In this document: positions 25,832-37,327 of the stretch, piece by piece
Position numbering within the stretch: the stretch's first letter is position 1
How the letters are laid out: each line of letters begins with the position of its first letter
NCBI GenBank assembly: GCA_016946835.1
Contig: JACVTC010000015.1
Location: forward strand, 1,750,001-1,812,000
Source of the DNA: Neocallimastix lanati (nom. inval.)
Lineage: Eukaryota; Neocallimastigomycota; Neocallimastigomycetes; Neocallimastigales; Neocallimastigaceae
DNA: 62,000 nucleotides
Reading direction: 5' to 3'
Made by a program: the position numbers and the translations under genes
The notes under the pieces: generated by a model
Database searches by the model: none
The model's input: only the letters and a program-made list of their open reading frames with translations
What the model was told of the DNA's origin: nothing

Positions 25832-26121
25832 CTCCCCCTCAAATAATATTTTTAGATAAAAATGTTGTTTGTAAATTTTTGTATCTTTGGTCCATTTGAG
25901 TCCTTGGTTAATATGTCCGTTAGCATATTTTCACTATAAATATATTCTAATTTTACTTTCTTCTTTGCAATATTGTCCCTGTTGAAATTATATCTTACAC
26001 TTATATGTTTTAATTTTGTATTTATTTCTCAGTTCTCCATTATTTTCTTACTTGCTTGATTATCTGTATAGATTTTAACAGTTATCCATTTATTTACAAT
26101 TTCCTTTATTATATTTCTAAT

Positions 26122-26559
26122 TCATAATATTTTCTTTATATTTTCGGAGGTGTTTATGTATTCTGCTTCAGCAGTAGACGTAGCAACACTTGTTTGTTTC
26201 TTGGACAACCAGCATATCGGACTTGTTCCCATGAGTATTATTCCTCCTGGGTTTCTATCTTCCAAACAACCGGCAAAATCAGAGTCGGTATATGCAACAA
26301 GCTCCCCCTTTCCATTATATTCTATTTTAAATTCTTTAGTACTGTTAATATATTTTAGAATATTTATTATTTTGTTCCAATCTGATATAGATGGATTTTC
26401 ACATTTTCTTAAAGCTATATTTACTGCAAAGGCTATGTCAGGTCTAGTACATTTCGAAAGGTTTATTATAGAACCTATTAAGCTCTTGTAAATTGTTTTA
26501 TCAAAAGGTTTATTGTTTTCTAATATTTTATTATCACTGTACATGATGGTGTTTTTCAT
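26122..26559 (-). pseudogene. Copia RNase H fragment
   Basis: This 145-codon piece contains IKSLIGSIINLSKCTRPDIAF-type sequence upstream, then YTDSDFAGCLEDR, LMGTSPICWLSKKQ and STAEAEYI. These are the usual RNase H landmarks of copia elements, with Asp and Glu residues in the expected places. A stop separates it from the reverse transcriptase frame, and similarity continues in other frames to about 25890. Confidence 0.8.
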
Positions 26560-26676
26560 TTCTTTGTATTATCAATATTAAATTTAACATTATTTATAAA
26601 ATTTTTCTGTGAAATAATATATGAATATTTTATTTCTTTACTTCAATTCCTAATATGTATTCAATTGGATCTCATT

Positions 26677-27738
26677 TCATATTTTAAATTTTGATTTTAT
26701 TTTATTTATTATTTGTTTAATGCATTCGTTTTCCCCAGCGATGATCATGTCGTCCACATATAAACCGATAATGCATTTTGTAATGTTATTTTTTGTAAAT
26801 TTAAAAATACATTGTTCGGATTTAGTTTGAATGAACTCATTTTTTATTAGGAATTTTCCAATGGTATTATACCATTGTTTACCAAATTGCTTTAGGCCAT
26901 ACAAAGCTTTGTTGAGCTTCCAATATCCCCGCCCAAAGCGCGTATCGCCTATAGGAATAGTAGTATAAATATCTTTATCAAGCGGAGCATTAAGGTAAGA
27001 GGCCTTTATATCTAGCTGGAAAATATTCCACTTAAGAGCAGCAGAAATAGCTAATATTAGTTTAAGACCATCAATGTTTAGAGTAGGAGAAAAAATTAAT
27101 TCATAATCGATTCCCCATTTTTGTTTAAATCCACGAGCAACTAAACGAGCTTTATATTTATAAATATAATTATTTGAATCACGTTTAGTGTTGAAAATCC
27201 ATTTTGTGGAGATGATGTTTTTGTTTTTAGGTACATTTTTAACAAAAGTCATAATATTATTAGAATAAAGGCTATTAAGTTCATCATTAATAGCCTCAAT
27301 CCAGTTATTTTTGTCTTCACTGTTTATTGCTTCTTCATATGTATTGGGAATGCGACAAAATATAGAAGCAATAATGATGTCGTTGATTTGGTTTAGTTTT
27401 CTACGAGTACTGATATTAGTGGGTGCAGTCTCTTTATATTTTGGACTAAGTGATCTTTTATTGGTATTGTCATATTCTATATCGACTACACTATTGTCCA
27501 TAATTTCATCATTATTAAAATCAATAACCCTTGATGCATCTATAAAAGATTTATGGGCATAATTTTCTTTGTTTATTATATAATTGTTGTTAAATTTATT
27601 ACTTATTCTGTTATTATTAGTAAGTGAAATTTCGTCGGATTTTTGAGAAATTTTGTTGGTTGAAGAATCGCTTATTAAAAATAAATTCTGATTAATATTA
27701 TATGGAAGAGTTATATTTTTAGGATTTTCCATTACCAT
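26677..27738 (-). pseudogene. Copia reverse transcriptase (RVT_2) domain
   Basis: The 353-codon frame starts in an Asn/Ser-rich region, then carries the copia reverse transcriptase landmarks. These are WIEAINDELNSL, KWIFNTKRD, YKARLVARGFKQ, a LDIKASYLNAPLDKDIY block, GYWKLNKALYGLKQ and the catalytic GLYVDDMIIAG (YVDD intact). The frame then ends at a stop after KSKFKI; the following residues continue in another frame. Role: synthesis of element cDNA in the virus-like particle. This copy cannot make a complete polyprotein. Confidence 0.85.
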
Positions 27739-28662
27739 ATTTTTATAATCTGAAAGAATATTTTTGATATCTCTTGTAGGAGTGGAGTAATTAAAGTTTT
27801 TCTACAGAGAGTCGCTGGCTTTTGAATTTTGTTGAATTAATTCATTATTTTTTGTTAAAAAATTTTTATTAATTAAATATTGATCATTTTTTGGTAAATC
27901 TTTGATATTCATTGATTTATTTGAATCATTAATAGATTTATATAAATCATTATTGTTGTCTTATGTTTTATGTGATTCATTAGTATTGTTATTTGAAATT
28001 ATTGAATTATTTGAAAAATTTTTGGTATGATATAAATGTGATTTAGCTTCAGCCAATAGATTTTCTTGAAATTTTTCTTCATTTTTTGAAAAATTTTTAT
28101 TATTAAAATATTTTTTCATATTATTATAATTTGTTGCAAAATTTTGTAAATTTTGGCCTAATTTTTTATTATTTAAAATTATTTTATTTTTATTAAAATT
28201 TTCAAATTATGTTTTTTTTTCTTTTCCTTTGTTCCTGCTGGAAGTTGAGGCGTCGTAAGCAGGATCTTCTTGTTTATATTTTTCAATAATGTTGGAATTA
28301 AAATTGGTATTCTTATTATTTCAAAACTTTTTATTATAATTTTTATTTATTATTTCTATATTTCTATTTATCTCATTCAAATAATTATCTTCAGAATTAT
28401 TTTTGTCAACATTGTTTAAATTGGATTTCAATTTCGATTCACAATTGCTTGTATTTTTAATTTCAGAATTAATTTGAATTAATTTTAATATCTTCATTTA
28501 AATTATGGTTATTTTTCTGATTTGTATTTTTATTATTAAAATCCTGAGTTTTTTTGTTTTTTCATTAAATGAAATATTATTGACATGCTTATTTTTAATG
28601 TTATTATTTTGTGCACTTTAATAGTCCTTTCATTTCTATTATCTTTATTTAAAATATTTTTT

Positions 28663-29110
28663 TCATGAGATGCTTCTTCCATTAAAATTATTTTCTTTAT
28701 TTAAATTATTTTCTTTATTTAAATTATTTTCTTCACTTAAATTATTTTCTTCATTTATATTGTTTTCTTCTGGATTCCTGTCTTTTCTATTGTAGTCTTT
28801 CATAAATGAGAAGTAAGGATCTTTATAATTGCTTGTTTCATATTTGTATTTACTAGGCTCTTCTTCAACGAATTCTACATCGTTAGTATAATGCATTTTA
28901 TTATTTTCAATATCTATGATTATGTATGAATATTTTTTATCATCAAATCCTAAGAATACGTCCTTTTTAGCATTTGGTAAAAATTTTGATGTGTTGTGTA
29001 TCATCCTTGTAATAACACACACAATCAAAAGTTCTTAAATATTTTAACTCTACCTTTTTGTTATAAAATACTTCATTGGGTATTACAAATTTATTTCCTA
29101 AATGGGGAAT
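28663..29110 (-). pseudogene. Copia integrase C-terminal end
   Basis: Broken frames read PNEVFYNKKVELKYLRTF (about 29030-29085) and then KKDVFLGFDDKKYSYIIIDI (28970-28910). This is the region after the integrase core that precedes the linker in copia elements. It turns into a Glu/Asn-rich repeat (ENNLNKENN) toward 28663. The upstream part is lost at 29114. Confidence 0.7.
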
Positions 29111-29114
29111 TAAG

Positions 29115-31562
29115 TTATATTGTTACGGTTCGTAACAATTTTTGGATTATAACATTTTGAACACTTTAATGAATTAAATAAATAAATAAATATTGGTTTT
29201 ATATAATTTTTATTAAAATTATTTCAATTATAAAAAAATAAAAAATGTTTTATTAATTCCCATTTTTTTTAAAAAGTTATTTAAAAATTACATGTATTTA
29301 TATTTTTTTCTACATTTAAAATTTGTTAATCCTATCTAAAATATTTTTTAAATATTTCTAACTAATTACTAAAATAATGTTTTAAATTGATTTTAAATTA
29401 ATAATTATTATTTATTTTTAATAAATAATAGTTATATTATTTAATTATAAAAATGTATTATTATTTAAAATTAATAATATATATAAATGAAAAATATAAA
29501 AATTTTTAAGTGTGGTTTAGTAAGTTTTTAGTAATTAAAAATTACCAAAAAAATATGTTTAAATTATCAATATAAAATTTAGTAATTAATTGAATTGATT
29601 TTTAGAAATTATAATAAATAATATATTTTAGAAAATATAAAATATTAATAATATTGATATAACTATATAATTAATATTAATAATAAAGTGATATTGATAA
29701 TATATTGATATTAATAAAATAATTGAATATTAATAATAATTTTTCATCTTTAATTTGATATTAATAATATATAAAATTTAATAATAAAATATTAATAATA
29801 AAATTTAATCATAGAATATAGGAAAGTTCCAAAGTATTGAAGAATAAAATAATTTATTTGAGTGGTTAGGTAAGAAAATATAATTCTAACTAAAATAATA
29901 AGATTATTTGTTCATTCTTTATCAATATATGTTGTAACAGATACATGGTAACTTCAAGCCTATCCAATGATAGTTCTCTGGTTACGTAACGTATCTCTAA
30001 ACAGTTAGCAATTTCGACTAATCAAATAAAATCTTTTATTAATTTCGTTCATTAAATTTTATTATTTTTATAGTTAAATTATAAAGTTAAATACTTAGAT
30101 AAATATATTTTATTTAGTGATTAGTAAACTAAGTTAAATTAAATTATTTACCAATCATAAAATTATTAACATGTATAAATAATAATCGCACATGTAACTG
30201 TAACGCTCTAGCGTTACTATTAACGTAAATTGTTATTATAAATATTAATATTAATAAATAAAATATAATTATTAAATAAAAATATATTGCTCAGTGTAAG
30301 CCCAGTAACTAATAACAGATAGAGTTACGAAGTCCTGCGCTATATTCTAGTGTGATAGAAAATAATAGTTATAAATATAATTAATTTAGTGTTTATTATT
30401 AACAACTCGAATAGAGAGGTGTTAAGTTATCTTAGCCTTTGAATTTAATTATTATTCGTTATTTTAGTTAATAATAAACTTACCTTTCACATGTAAGAAA
30501 TTTAGATAAATTTATTATAAAATTTATCTATCTTTCTTATTTAATACATTAATTTAATACATTATATTATTGTATTTATTTTAACCAATAATATTTAATT
30601 ATTAATTTATATATATTTGATTCTCTTGAGTTCTCTTCGAGAAATCAAGAGTTATTATTTTAGGATTTTTATAATAAATAATAATTCAAATAAAATAATT
30701 AATTAATAAACAAAAACCTTTTTAATAAAACATATTTTATAAAGATTTGTGCTTTTTGTGTTATTGTTTATTATATTAATTTCATAAACTCTCATTTATT
30801 TAAGTTAAGTATATTTATTTATATTTAATTTATAAAATTATATTTTCTCAAATTAATGTTAATTAGAAATAATTAATGTTAATTTGTAGATAAGAAATTA
30901 TTTATAATTAATTTTATAAGTAATTTCTTACTTCACATTGATACGGGCTGGGGTTGAAACACTAAGATATTCAAAACAAAAAAAAAATAAATATTAACAC
31001 ATAACTATAAAAATAAATTTGGAAACAAGAAAAAAAAATTAAATTTTAAAATATTCTTTATTTAAATTTAAAATTAAAATTATTTGTTCCAAGTATTAAA
31101 AAGAAAGAAATTTATTCTTCTTTTTATGCTTTTATTTTAATACTTTTTATTTATTATTAATATATTCTTTATAAAAAAAAACTATTATAACTATTTTATT
31201 TTAATTTTTAACTATTATTTTAAATTATTTTTTAAAAAAAAATAATATTTTTTAAATTAAAATATAAAAATTAATTTAGAAATTGTATCACGAAAGGCAT
31301 TCCGGGCGGTAGCTTCTTCTTGATATTGTTTTCAGAGAGAGAAAAATCAATAAGAATATTTAATAATAATAATTTTTATTATATTTGATATTAATAAAAG
31401 AAATTAATAAGAGTATTTAATAATAATATTTATTATATTTAATATAATAAAAGAAATTTATAAGAATATTTAATAATAAAATTTAATAATAGTTTTTATT
31501 TTATTATTATTAAGTGTATTTAATAGGAAATACAAGGTATTTAATGACACCCCGTATCACAA
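29115..31562. other. LTR-like remnant region without genes
   Basis: The left edge begins with a perfect 7-bp inverted repeat, TGTTACG-GTT-CGTAACA, where the copia element is cut. From about 29870 to 30930 the sequence is distantly similar to the LTR copies at 31563 and 33490. It shares GTAAGAAAATATAATT near 29870, the hairpin at 30623-30651 and the following A/T-rich tail, ending near CTTCACA at about 30940. A short mixed-codon patch at 31280-31345 reads EEATARNAFRDTI on the minus strand. No complete gene is seen. Confidence 0.4.
30623..30651 (+). promoter_or_regulatory. LTR hairpin, copy 1
   Basis: CTCTTGAGTTCTC and GAGAAATCAAGAG form a stem with one mismatch around a TTC loop. The same hairpin occurs just after TATA boxes in the LTR copies at 32218 and 32815, so this marks another LTR remnant. 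Confidence 0.6.
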
Positions 31563-32640
31563 TGTAAGAAAATATAATTATTTTGCTGAAAATAATTATA
31601 TTTTCTTAGTTAAGTTATAATTAATATAGCTTTTATTTAACTCATATTTCATTTATGCACTTAATTATGATTAATAATTTATTTAATTACATACTAAAAA
31701 TTTATTTAGTTTAATATTAAAATTTTATTTAATTAAATAATTTTTATATATTTAAAATAATATTAAATTTATTTAATTATTCACTTAATTATTAAATTTA
31801 TTAGTTTTAGTTTTCTCTTATTAAATCATAAACTAAAACACTATTCTGTATTTTATCATGTATTCTGTATTTTATTAATCATGTATTTTTATTATTAATG
31901 TATTGTTTTATATTTTTTATGTAAAGTTCTATAAAATAGAACTAAATAGATTAAATTTTAAATTTTATTATCGAAATAATTTTCATTATTTTATTCTTTT
32001 ATATATTAGATTAAGTAATCGGTTAATTAATGTTTTTCCAATTATTTCTTAAAAGTAATCAGTTTTACTTAATTAACGCGATGATCGATATGGATAGAAT
32101 ATCGATCAAAAACTTATCTAGGTTTTTCTTCTAGTCTTTTCCTAGATAAGAGATTTGTTAAGATTAGAACCCCTTTTGATTTTAACCTTATTTTGACAAA
32201 AAAGTATAAATAAGGATCTTGAGTTCTCTTTGAGAAATCAAGAGTTATTATTATAACAATTATAATATAATAATAATAATAATAGTTTTAACATTTAAAG
32301 TTTCAAATAATTAATAAATCAAATTATTTTAATAAAACAAATTTTATAATTAAAACTTTTCTTTATCAATTTTAATGTTTCGTCTATTATAATTCGTTAT
32401 AATAAACTCGATAATTAGAAAGAACCATAGGTAAGTATGATTCTTTTCTAAACCTTTAATATTAGCAGTTAGAGCTAATATTAATGATTAATAATTTAAT
32501 TATAATTTTTTAATTAAATTATTACACGCAACTGTAATAATTTAATTATAAAATTAATTATAATTAAATTATTAACTATAACTTAATAATAACTAAATAA
32601 TAATTATTATTAAATTGAGAAAACAAAAAAGATAAATATA
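31563..32640 (+). mobile_element. Solo-LTR-like copy A (plus)
   Basis: It starts TGTAAGAAAATATAATT. It shares a long colinear block with copy B on the minus strand, including GATCGATATGGATAGAATAT (about 32083), CTTATCTAGGTTTTTC and TTCCTAGATAAGAGATTTG. It has a TATA box TATAAATAAGG (32205-32215) and then a hairpin (32218-32244). The right end is not sharply defined. It is probably an LTR of a Ty3/gypsy family; the orientation is inferred from the TATA box. Confidence 0.6.
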
Positions 32641-33490
32641 CTTATCTTCTATAAGAAAGAGTTTATTATAACTAATTATAATAAACTAATAACACAGAAT
32701 TGTCAAAGAGAAAAGATTATTTTATTTTATTTTATTTTTAAATTTGCTTTATTAAAATAGAAATATAAAATATTTATTAATATTATTACTATATTATAAT
32801 TGTTATAATAATAACTCTTGATTTCTCAAAGAGAATTCAAGAGCCTTATTTATCCTTTTTTGAAAAATAAGGTTAAATTAAAAAATGTTTTCTAATCTTA
32901 ACAAATCTCTTATCTAGGAAAAGATTAGAGAGAAAAACCTAGATAAGATTTTTGATCGATATTCTATCCATATCGATCATCGTATCAATTAGGTAAAACC
33001 AAATACTTTTAAGAAGTAATTGGGAAAAACCCTAATTAACCGATTCGCTAATCTAATGTAATTGATCGAAAATAAAAGAATAAAATAATAAAAAATATTT
33101 CGATCATAAAATCATAAATTTACAAATAAGGAAAGTAACATAATAAACATAATAATGATATTAATAAACAAAATACAGAATACATTATTAAAATACATAT
33201 TAGAATACATAATATACTTGTTTATAATTTAATTAAATAAATAAACTAAGACTAATAAATTTAATAATTAAATGTATAATTAAATAAATTATAATTATTT
33301 ATAAATGTATAAATAATAATTAATTAATTAAATTTTGTTGTATTAAATTAATGAATATTTAATATTGAGTTAAATAAATTATTAATAATATTTAAATGAA
33401 TAAATATTATATAATTAAATAAAGTTATAATTATAACTTTAACTAAGAAAATATAATTATTTTATTTAAAAATAATTATAGATTCTTACA
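32641..33490 (-). mobile_element. Solo-LTR-like copy B (minus)
   Basis: On the minus strand it starts TGTAAGAATCTATAATT at 33490 and runs colinear with copy A through the GATCGATATGG block (about 32960-32980), a TATA-like GGATAAATAAGG (about 32845-32856) and the hairpin (32843-32815). It then follows a similar A/T tail to about 32641. It lies tail to tail with copy A and cuts into the gypsy gag that resumes at 33491. Confidence 0.6.
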
Positions 33491-33951
33491 TTGCTCCTTT
33501 TAAGATAATGGCTCTTTCAATTCTAATTTTAATAATTTCCCAAATAATAATTTTAATAATATTAATCATGTAGTAATAATAATTTTAATTCAAACAATCA
33601 AAATTGGAACGGAAACAATAACAGGAACAATGGTTATAGGAACAACAATAAACCTAATAAATTTAATGGCTTTACATATTCTAATAATCCAAATTTTAAT
33701 AACCAAAATTTTAATAATAATCAGCCATTCTATAATCAAAATTATAATAATAATCAAAATTTTAATAACCAGCCATTTTATAATTATAATTTTAATAATC
33801 AGCCACTGAATAATCAAAACTTTAATAATCAAAATTTTAATAATATCCAAAATTTTAATGAAAACTTTAATTCTAATAATTCTAATTTTAATAATTCCTA
33901 TAATAGGAATATTAAAGAAAACTCCGACGAAACTAGTTCTTTAAACTAGTA
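33491..33951 (+). pseudogene. Gypsy gag C-terminal Asn-rich part
   Basis: In slightly broken frame the region reads Asn/Phe-rich repeats such as NNQNFNNQPFYN and ends KENSDETSSLN followed by two stops at about 33948-33953. The 5' end is cut off by LTR copy B. It is probably the disordered tail of Gag; no zinc knuckle was seen. Confidence 0.55.
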
Positions 33952-34008
33952 ATAGGGAGTAAGTGCTCTCCCCTAAACCAAAACACTAAAAATACAAAAC
34001 ATTATTAC

Positions 34009-34722
34009 GTGGACTCCATGAAAAGAAAAAGTGTAGAATTACCTCCAGGTACACCTATTAGAAAATCCAAATCCAATTCGGATAAGAAAAGTACTTTTAA
34101 AACAAATGATAAACAGCCGGAAATGGAAGACCAAACGAATTTTGAAGTTGATGTACTTGATAGAAAAGTTATTAATCCTCACTTACGTAAGCGTTCCACT
34201 GACAAAATTTTTAATAATTCTATTAATAATTCTCTTAATAGTAATAATGATAATGCTTTTATTAATAATTCTAATATTACTAATAATTCAAATAATATTA
34301 ATTCTAATAATTCTAATAATAATAATTCAAATAATTTAAATACTTATAATTCTAATAAGTCAAATAATAATTCTAACTTTAATAATAATTCTAATAATTC
34401 TAATAAAAATAATAATATTTCTAATAAAAATAATATTTCTAATAATAATTCTGAATTAAATTCTTTTAATACTAATAAAAATTCTAATATTTTAATTAAT
34501 AATAATTCTAATAAATTAAACTATAATTATAATATTAATTTAATTAATGATTCTAACAAAATTTCCGATAATAATTCTATAAAAATGAATACTAATGAAG
34601 AAAGTTTAATAATTAATTCTAATATTAATGAAAATTCTTTTAATAATAATTCTAATGATTTTAATAATAAAATTTTAATTGATAATATATTTAATAATCT
34701 TAAAAATTTTAATAATGATACT
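34009..34722 (+). pseudogene. Gypsy pol N-terminal region
   Basis: An ATG at 34009 opens a frame beginning MDSMKRKSVELPPGTPIRKS, then a charged segment ending NPHLRKRSTDKIF, followed by a long Asn/Ser/Ile tract. The frame runs straight into the copia1 insertion. It resumes in phase after it (40707) with more Asn/Leu-rich sequence, then shifts near 40850 to read FNIKDPPDTCDHDDD. No aspartic protease signature is visible. The function of this N-terminal part is unknown. Confidence 0.6.
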
Positions 34723-34727
34723 TTAAA
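34723..34727. repeat. Target site duplication of copia1, left copy (TTAAA)
   Basis: TTAAA directly before the copia1 5' LTR is repeated directly after the 3' LTR at 40702-40706. Five-bp duplications are usual for Ty1/copia insertion. Confidence 0.9.
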
Positions 34728-34988
34728 TGTTAGAAATAAGTTTAATATAGTTAATATAAAATTAATATATAATTAATAAATATAAATATAGTTAATAATA
34801 AATAATTATAATATCATAAACATAAAATATATGTATAAATGTTAGTGTCGTATTATATCAGATGATATATATCACACATATATATATGTAAAATTATTAT
34901 AAAAATGTATGTTATAAATAATCAACAATGTAATATTTTAATATACGGAACTTTTAATAATAAATAAATAAAGTGTAATTTTATAACA
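34728..34988 (+). mobile_element. copia1 5' LTR
   Basis: 261 bp, starting TGTTAGAAATAAG and ending TTTTATAACA. It differs from the 3' LTR (40441-40701) at a single seen position (T in GTGTCG versus G in GTGGCG), so the insertion is recent. The LTR carries the promoter and poly-A signals of the element, though none is obvious in this AT-rich sequence. Confidence 0.92.
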
Positions 34989-35002
34989 GATTAAGAGTCT
35001 CA
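34989..35002 (+). promoter_or_regulatory. copia1 primer-binding site (tRNA-Lys(CUU) anticodon arm)
   Basis: GATTAAGAGTCTCA starts at the first base after the LTR. Its complement, TGAGACTCTTAATC, has the sequence of a tRNA-Lys(CUU) anticodon stem-loop (about tRNA positions 27-40), not of a tRNA 3' end, which would give a TGG start. A few bases further, CTCTA also fits the tRNA D-stem side (TAGAG). It also overlaps a short palindrome (AGAGTCT-CA-AGACTCT). Confidence 0.75.
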
Positions 35003-35125
35003 AGACTCTACGTTAATAATAGTGGATTTATATATGTGTTTTTAAATTTTAAAAAGTGTGTGTTTTAAAGTTCTAAATAGTGTATTTTAGAGTGAAATAA
35101 ATTTTAATAAAATTAAATAAATAAA

Positions 35126-37327
35126 ATGAGTAATAAGGAGGAGAATGGAACTAAAGATATTTTAGATAGTTCCAACTACAGATTATGGAAGCAACAATTA
35201 TATTTGCTTCTAAAAGAAAAGAAATTAGAACAACATGTTCTAAGAGAATTAATTAAAAAAGTTTCAAGTGATAAACTTAGTGAGGAAAAGAAGAGATCAT
35301 TAACCTTAGTTGATGGAACAACAGATATTTACTACAGTGAAGATACTTCAGAAAAATCTATCACTGATGATGCTACCGCTAAGAAATTTCTCATGAATAG
35401 TATTTCAAATGATTTAGCAAGTAAAATAGATTTTATATCATCAACTGCATATGAAATTTTCAAATTAATAGCTACATTAAATCAACGTAGTAGAAGTGAA
35501 AGAATAGAAGAAATTAAAGATGAAATAATAAAGTTAAAATATGATCCAGATAATGATGGAGCCTTATCTATATTCATATCTGATATGAATTTAAAATTCA
35601 AGGAATTAGAAAATCTTAAAGAAAAATTAGAATATCAAGATAAATTTAATTATTTATATAGTGCTATTCCAGAAGATTTAGCTATAAAATCAAATATCTT
35701 GAGTTGTGAACCTAATTGGGAAGAAACAACTTCACATCTAATTAAAGTTTCTCAACAATTAAAGAGCATACAAGAAATTATTATTAAAAAGGAAGAAAGA
35801 GCCTCTACTTCACTAAATGTTGAAACAAAAATTAAATCTAATTATATTCGTGATAATCAAAATAATAATAATAAAACTCGTAATAATTATAATCAAAATC
35901 AAAAAGGTTATAATTACAGTCAAAATCAGAAAAGAAATGCCTATTATGATAATAATAATAATAAATCAAGAAATTATAATAATAATAACCAACAAAATAA
36001 ATTAAATAAAAATAATATTAAATGTTGGAATTGTGGAAGGTTTGGTCATTTTTCTGATGAATGCAGATTTAAAGATAATAGTTACAAAAATAATAATAAA
36101 AGAAATAAGAATCAACAAAAACGAAATAACTATAATAGAGGGAGGCACCATATAAACAAAATACAATGCAAAAATGCCGAAGTAAATAATATAAATAAAA
36201 ATTATATTGATAAACACGAAGAATATTTCTTCGAAGATTATAATGATTCATATAATTTTGAATCAAATAATATTTTTTGCAATTATTCAAAAAACCTTTT
36301 GCCAATGCAAAAATTAAAATATTACACATGCAGTAATTCATCAGAAGATAAGAAAAACAATAAAAATGATAAAAACAAATTGAACGCGTGGACACTTGAT
36401 TCCGGAACTACCTACCATATGACCGGAGATTTAGAATGTCTATCCAATATAACAAAGTTTAATAAAAGAATATATTTCGCCAATGGAGAAAATGTAAAAT
36501 CAAAATTTATAGGAACATATAAAGGATACATTAATGATAATAAAATAAATTTAAAAAATGTTTTATATGTACCTGTATTCAAGAGAAATTTAATATCAAT
36601 AGACTGTCTTAGTGATCAATATTTTAAAACAATTTTTCAAAAGATTAATAATAAAAATAATGTAACTATTTACAACAAAAACAATAATAAAATATACAGT
36701 ACCAGTGCTAATGAATCCAGAACTTACACTATATGGACCTCTAAAAGAAAAATTGAATTTACAAATAACTCACTTTGTAACAATATTTCTTCTGAATCTG
36801 AAAAAGATGATAATATGAATACATGGCATCGGAGATTAGGTCACTTTAATATTAATAGTTTAAAAAATATTTTATCAAAAATTGAAAATAAAAATAAATG
36901 TAAAATATGTGCTCACTCCAAATTAAGAAATTTTCCGTTCCATACTAATGAAAGAAGGGCTTCTGAACCATTTGAAAGAGTCCATATGGATACAGTCTCC
37001 TTGAAACAAAGTTCACTTTATGGAAATAAATGTTTTTTAACTATTCTGGATGACTATTCTAGATACGGATGGGTCATCTTTTGTAAATCTAAGAGTGAAG
37101 TTTTTAATATTTTTCTAATTTGGTATAATAGAGTTAAAAATATTTTTAATAAAACTATAAAATATTTACATTCGGATAATGGTACCGAATTTATAAATAA
37201 TAAATTTAATGAATTTTGTAATATGAAGGTATTATTTTTGAACATACTATTTCTAACAACCCGCAACAAAATGGTAGAGTTGAACGTCTTCATGGAACTT
37301 TATTACCTAGTGCTAGAGCAATGTTAG
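35126..37327 (+). pseudogene. copia1 gag-protease-integrase (first frame)
   Basis: ATG at 35126, 124 bp after the primer site. Residues 1-230 are a UBN2-type copia Gag (SSNYRLWKQQLYLLL near the start; FNYLYSAIPEDL at about 175). An Asn/Tyr-rich stretch and a zinc knuckle follow (CWNCGRFGHFSDEC, 300-313). The protease motif LDSGTTYHM is at about 424, and the GAG-pre-integrase HRRLGHFNI with C-x2-C at about 568-600. The integrase core with its catalytic Asp residues follows (VHMDTVS, LTILDDYSRYGW, LHSDNGTEF). The frame ends wrongly at 37327 because of a one-base shift near 37230; the true continuation (NPQQNGRVERLHGT) is in the next frame. It would make the particle protein, processing protease and integrase. 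Confidence 0.92.

Larger units (their letters stand above)
25512..29114 (-). mobile_element. 5'-truncated Ty1/copia element (integrase end to 3' LTR)
   Basis: The element reads right to left. It has the end of integrase (29110-28780), an Asn-rich linker (about 28770-27800), reverse transcriptase (27738-26677), RNase H (26559-25890), a polypurine tract and a 3' LTR. The gag, protease and integrase core are missing; the break at about 29114 coincides with the sequence TGTTACGGTTCGTAACA. Frames are interrupted between reverse transcriptase and RNase H and in the linker, so the element is inactive. Confidence 0.8.

Noticed and set aside
30286-33495. TTGCT at 30286 and after copy B at 33491 as target duplication of a 3.2-kb insertion
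   Set aside because: The left end does not start with a recognisable terminus; a 5-bp match in this context is easily chance.
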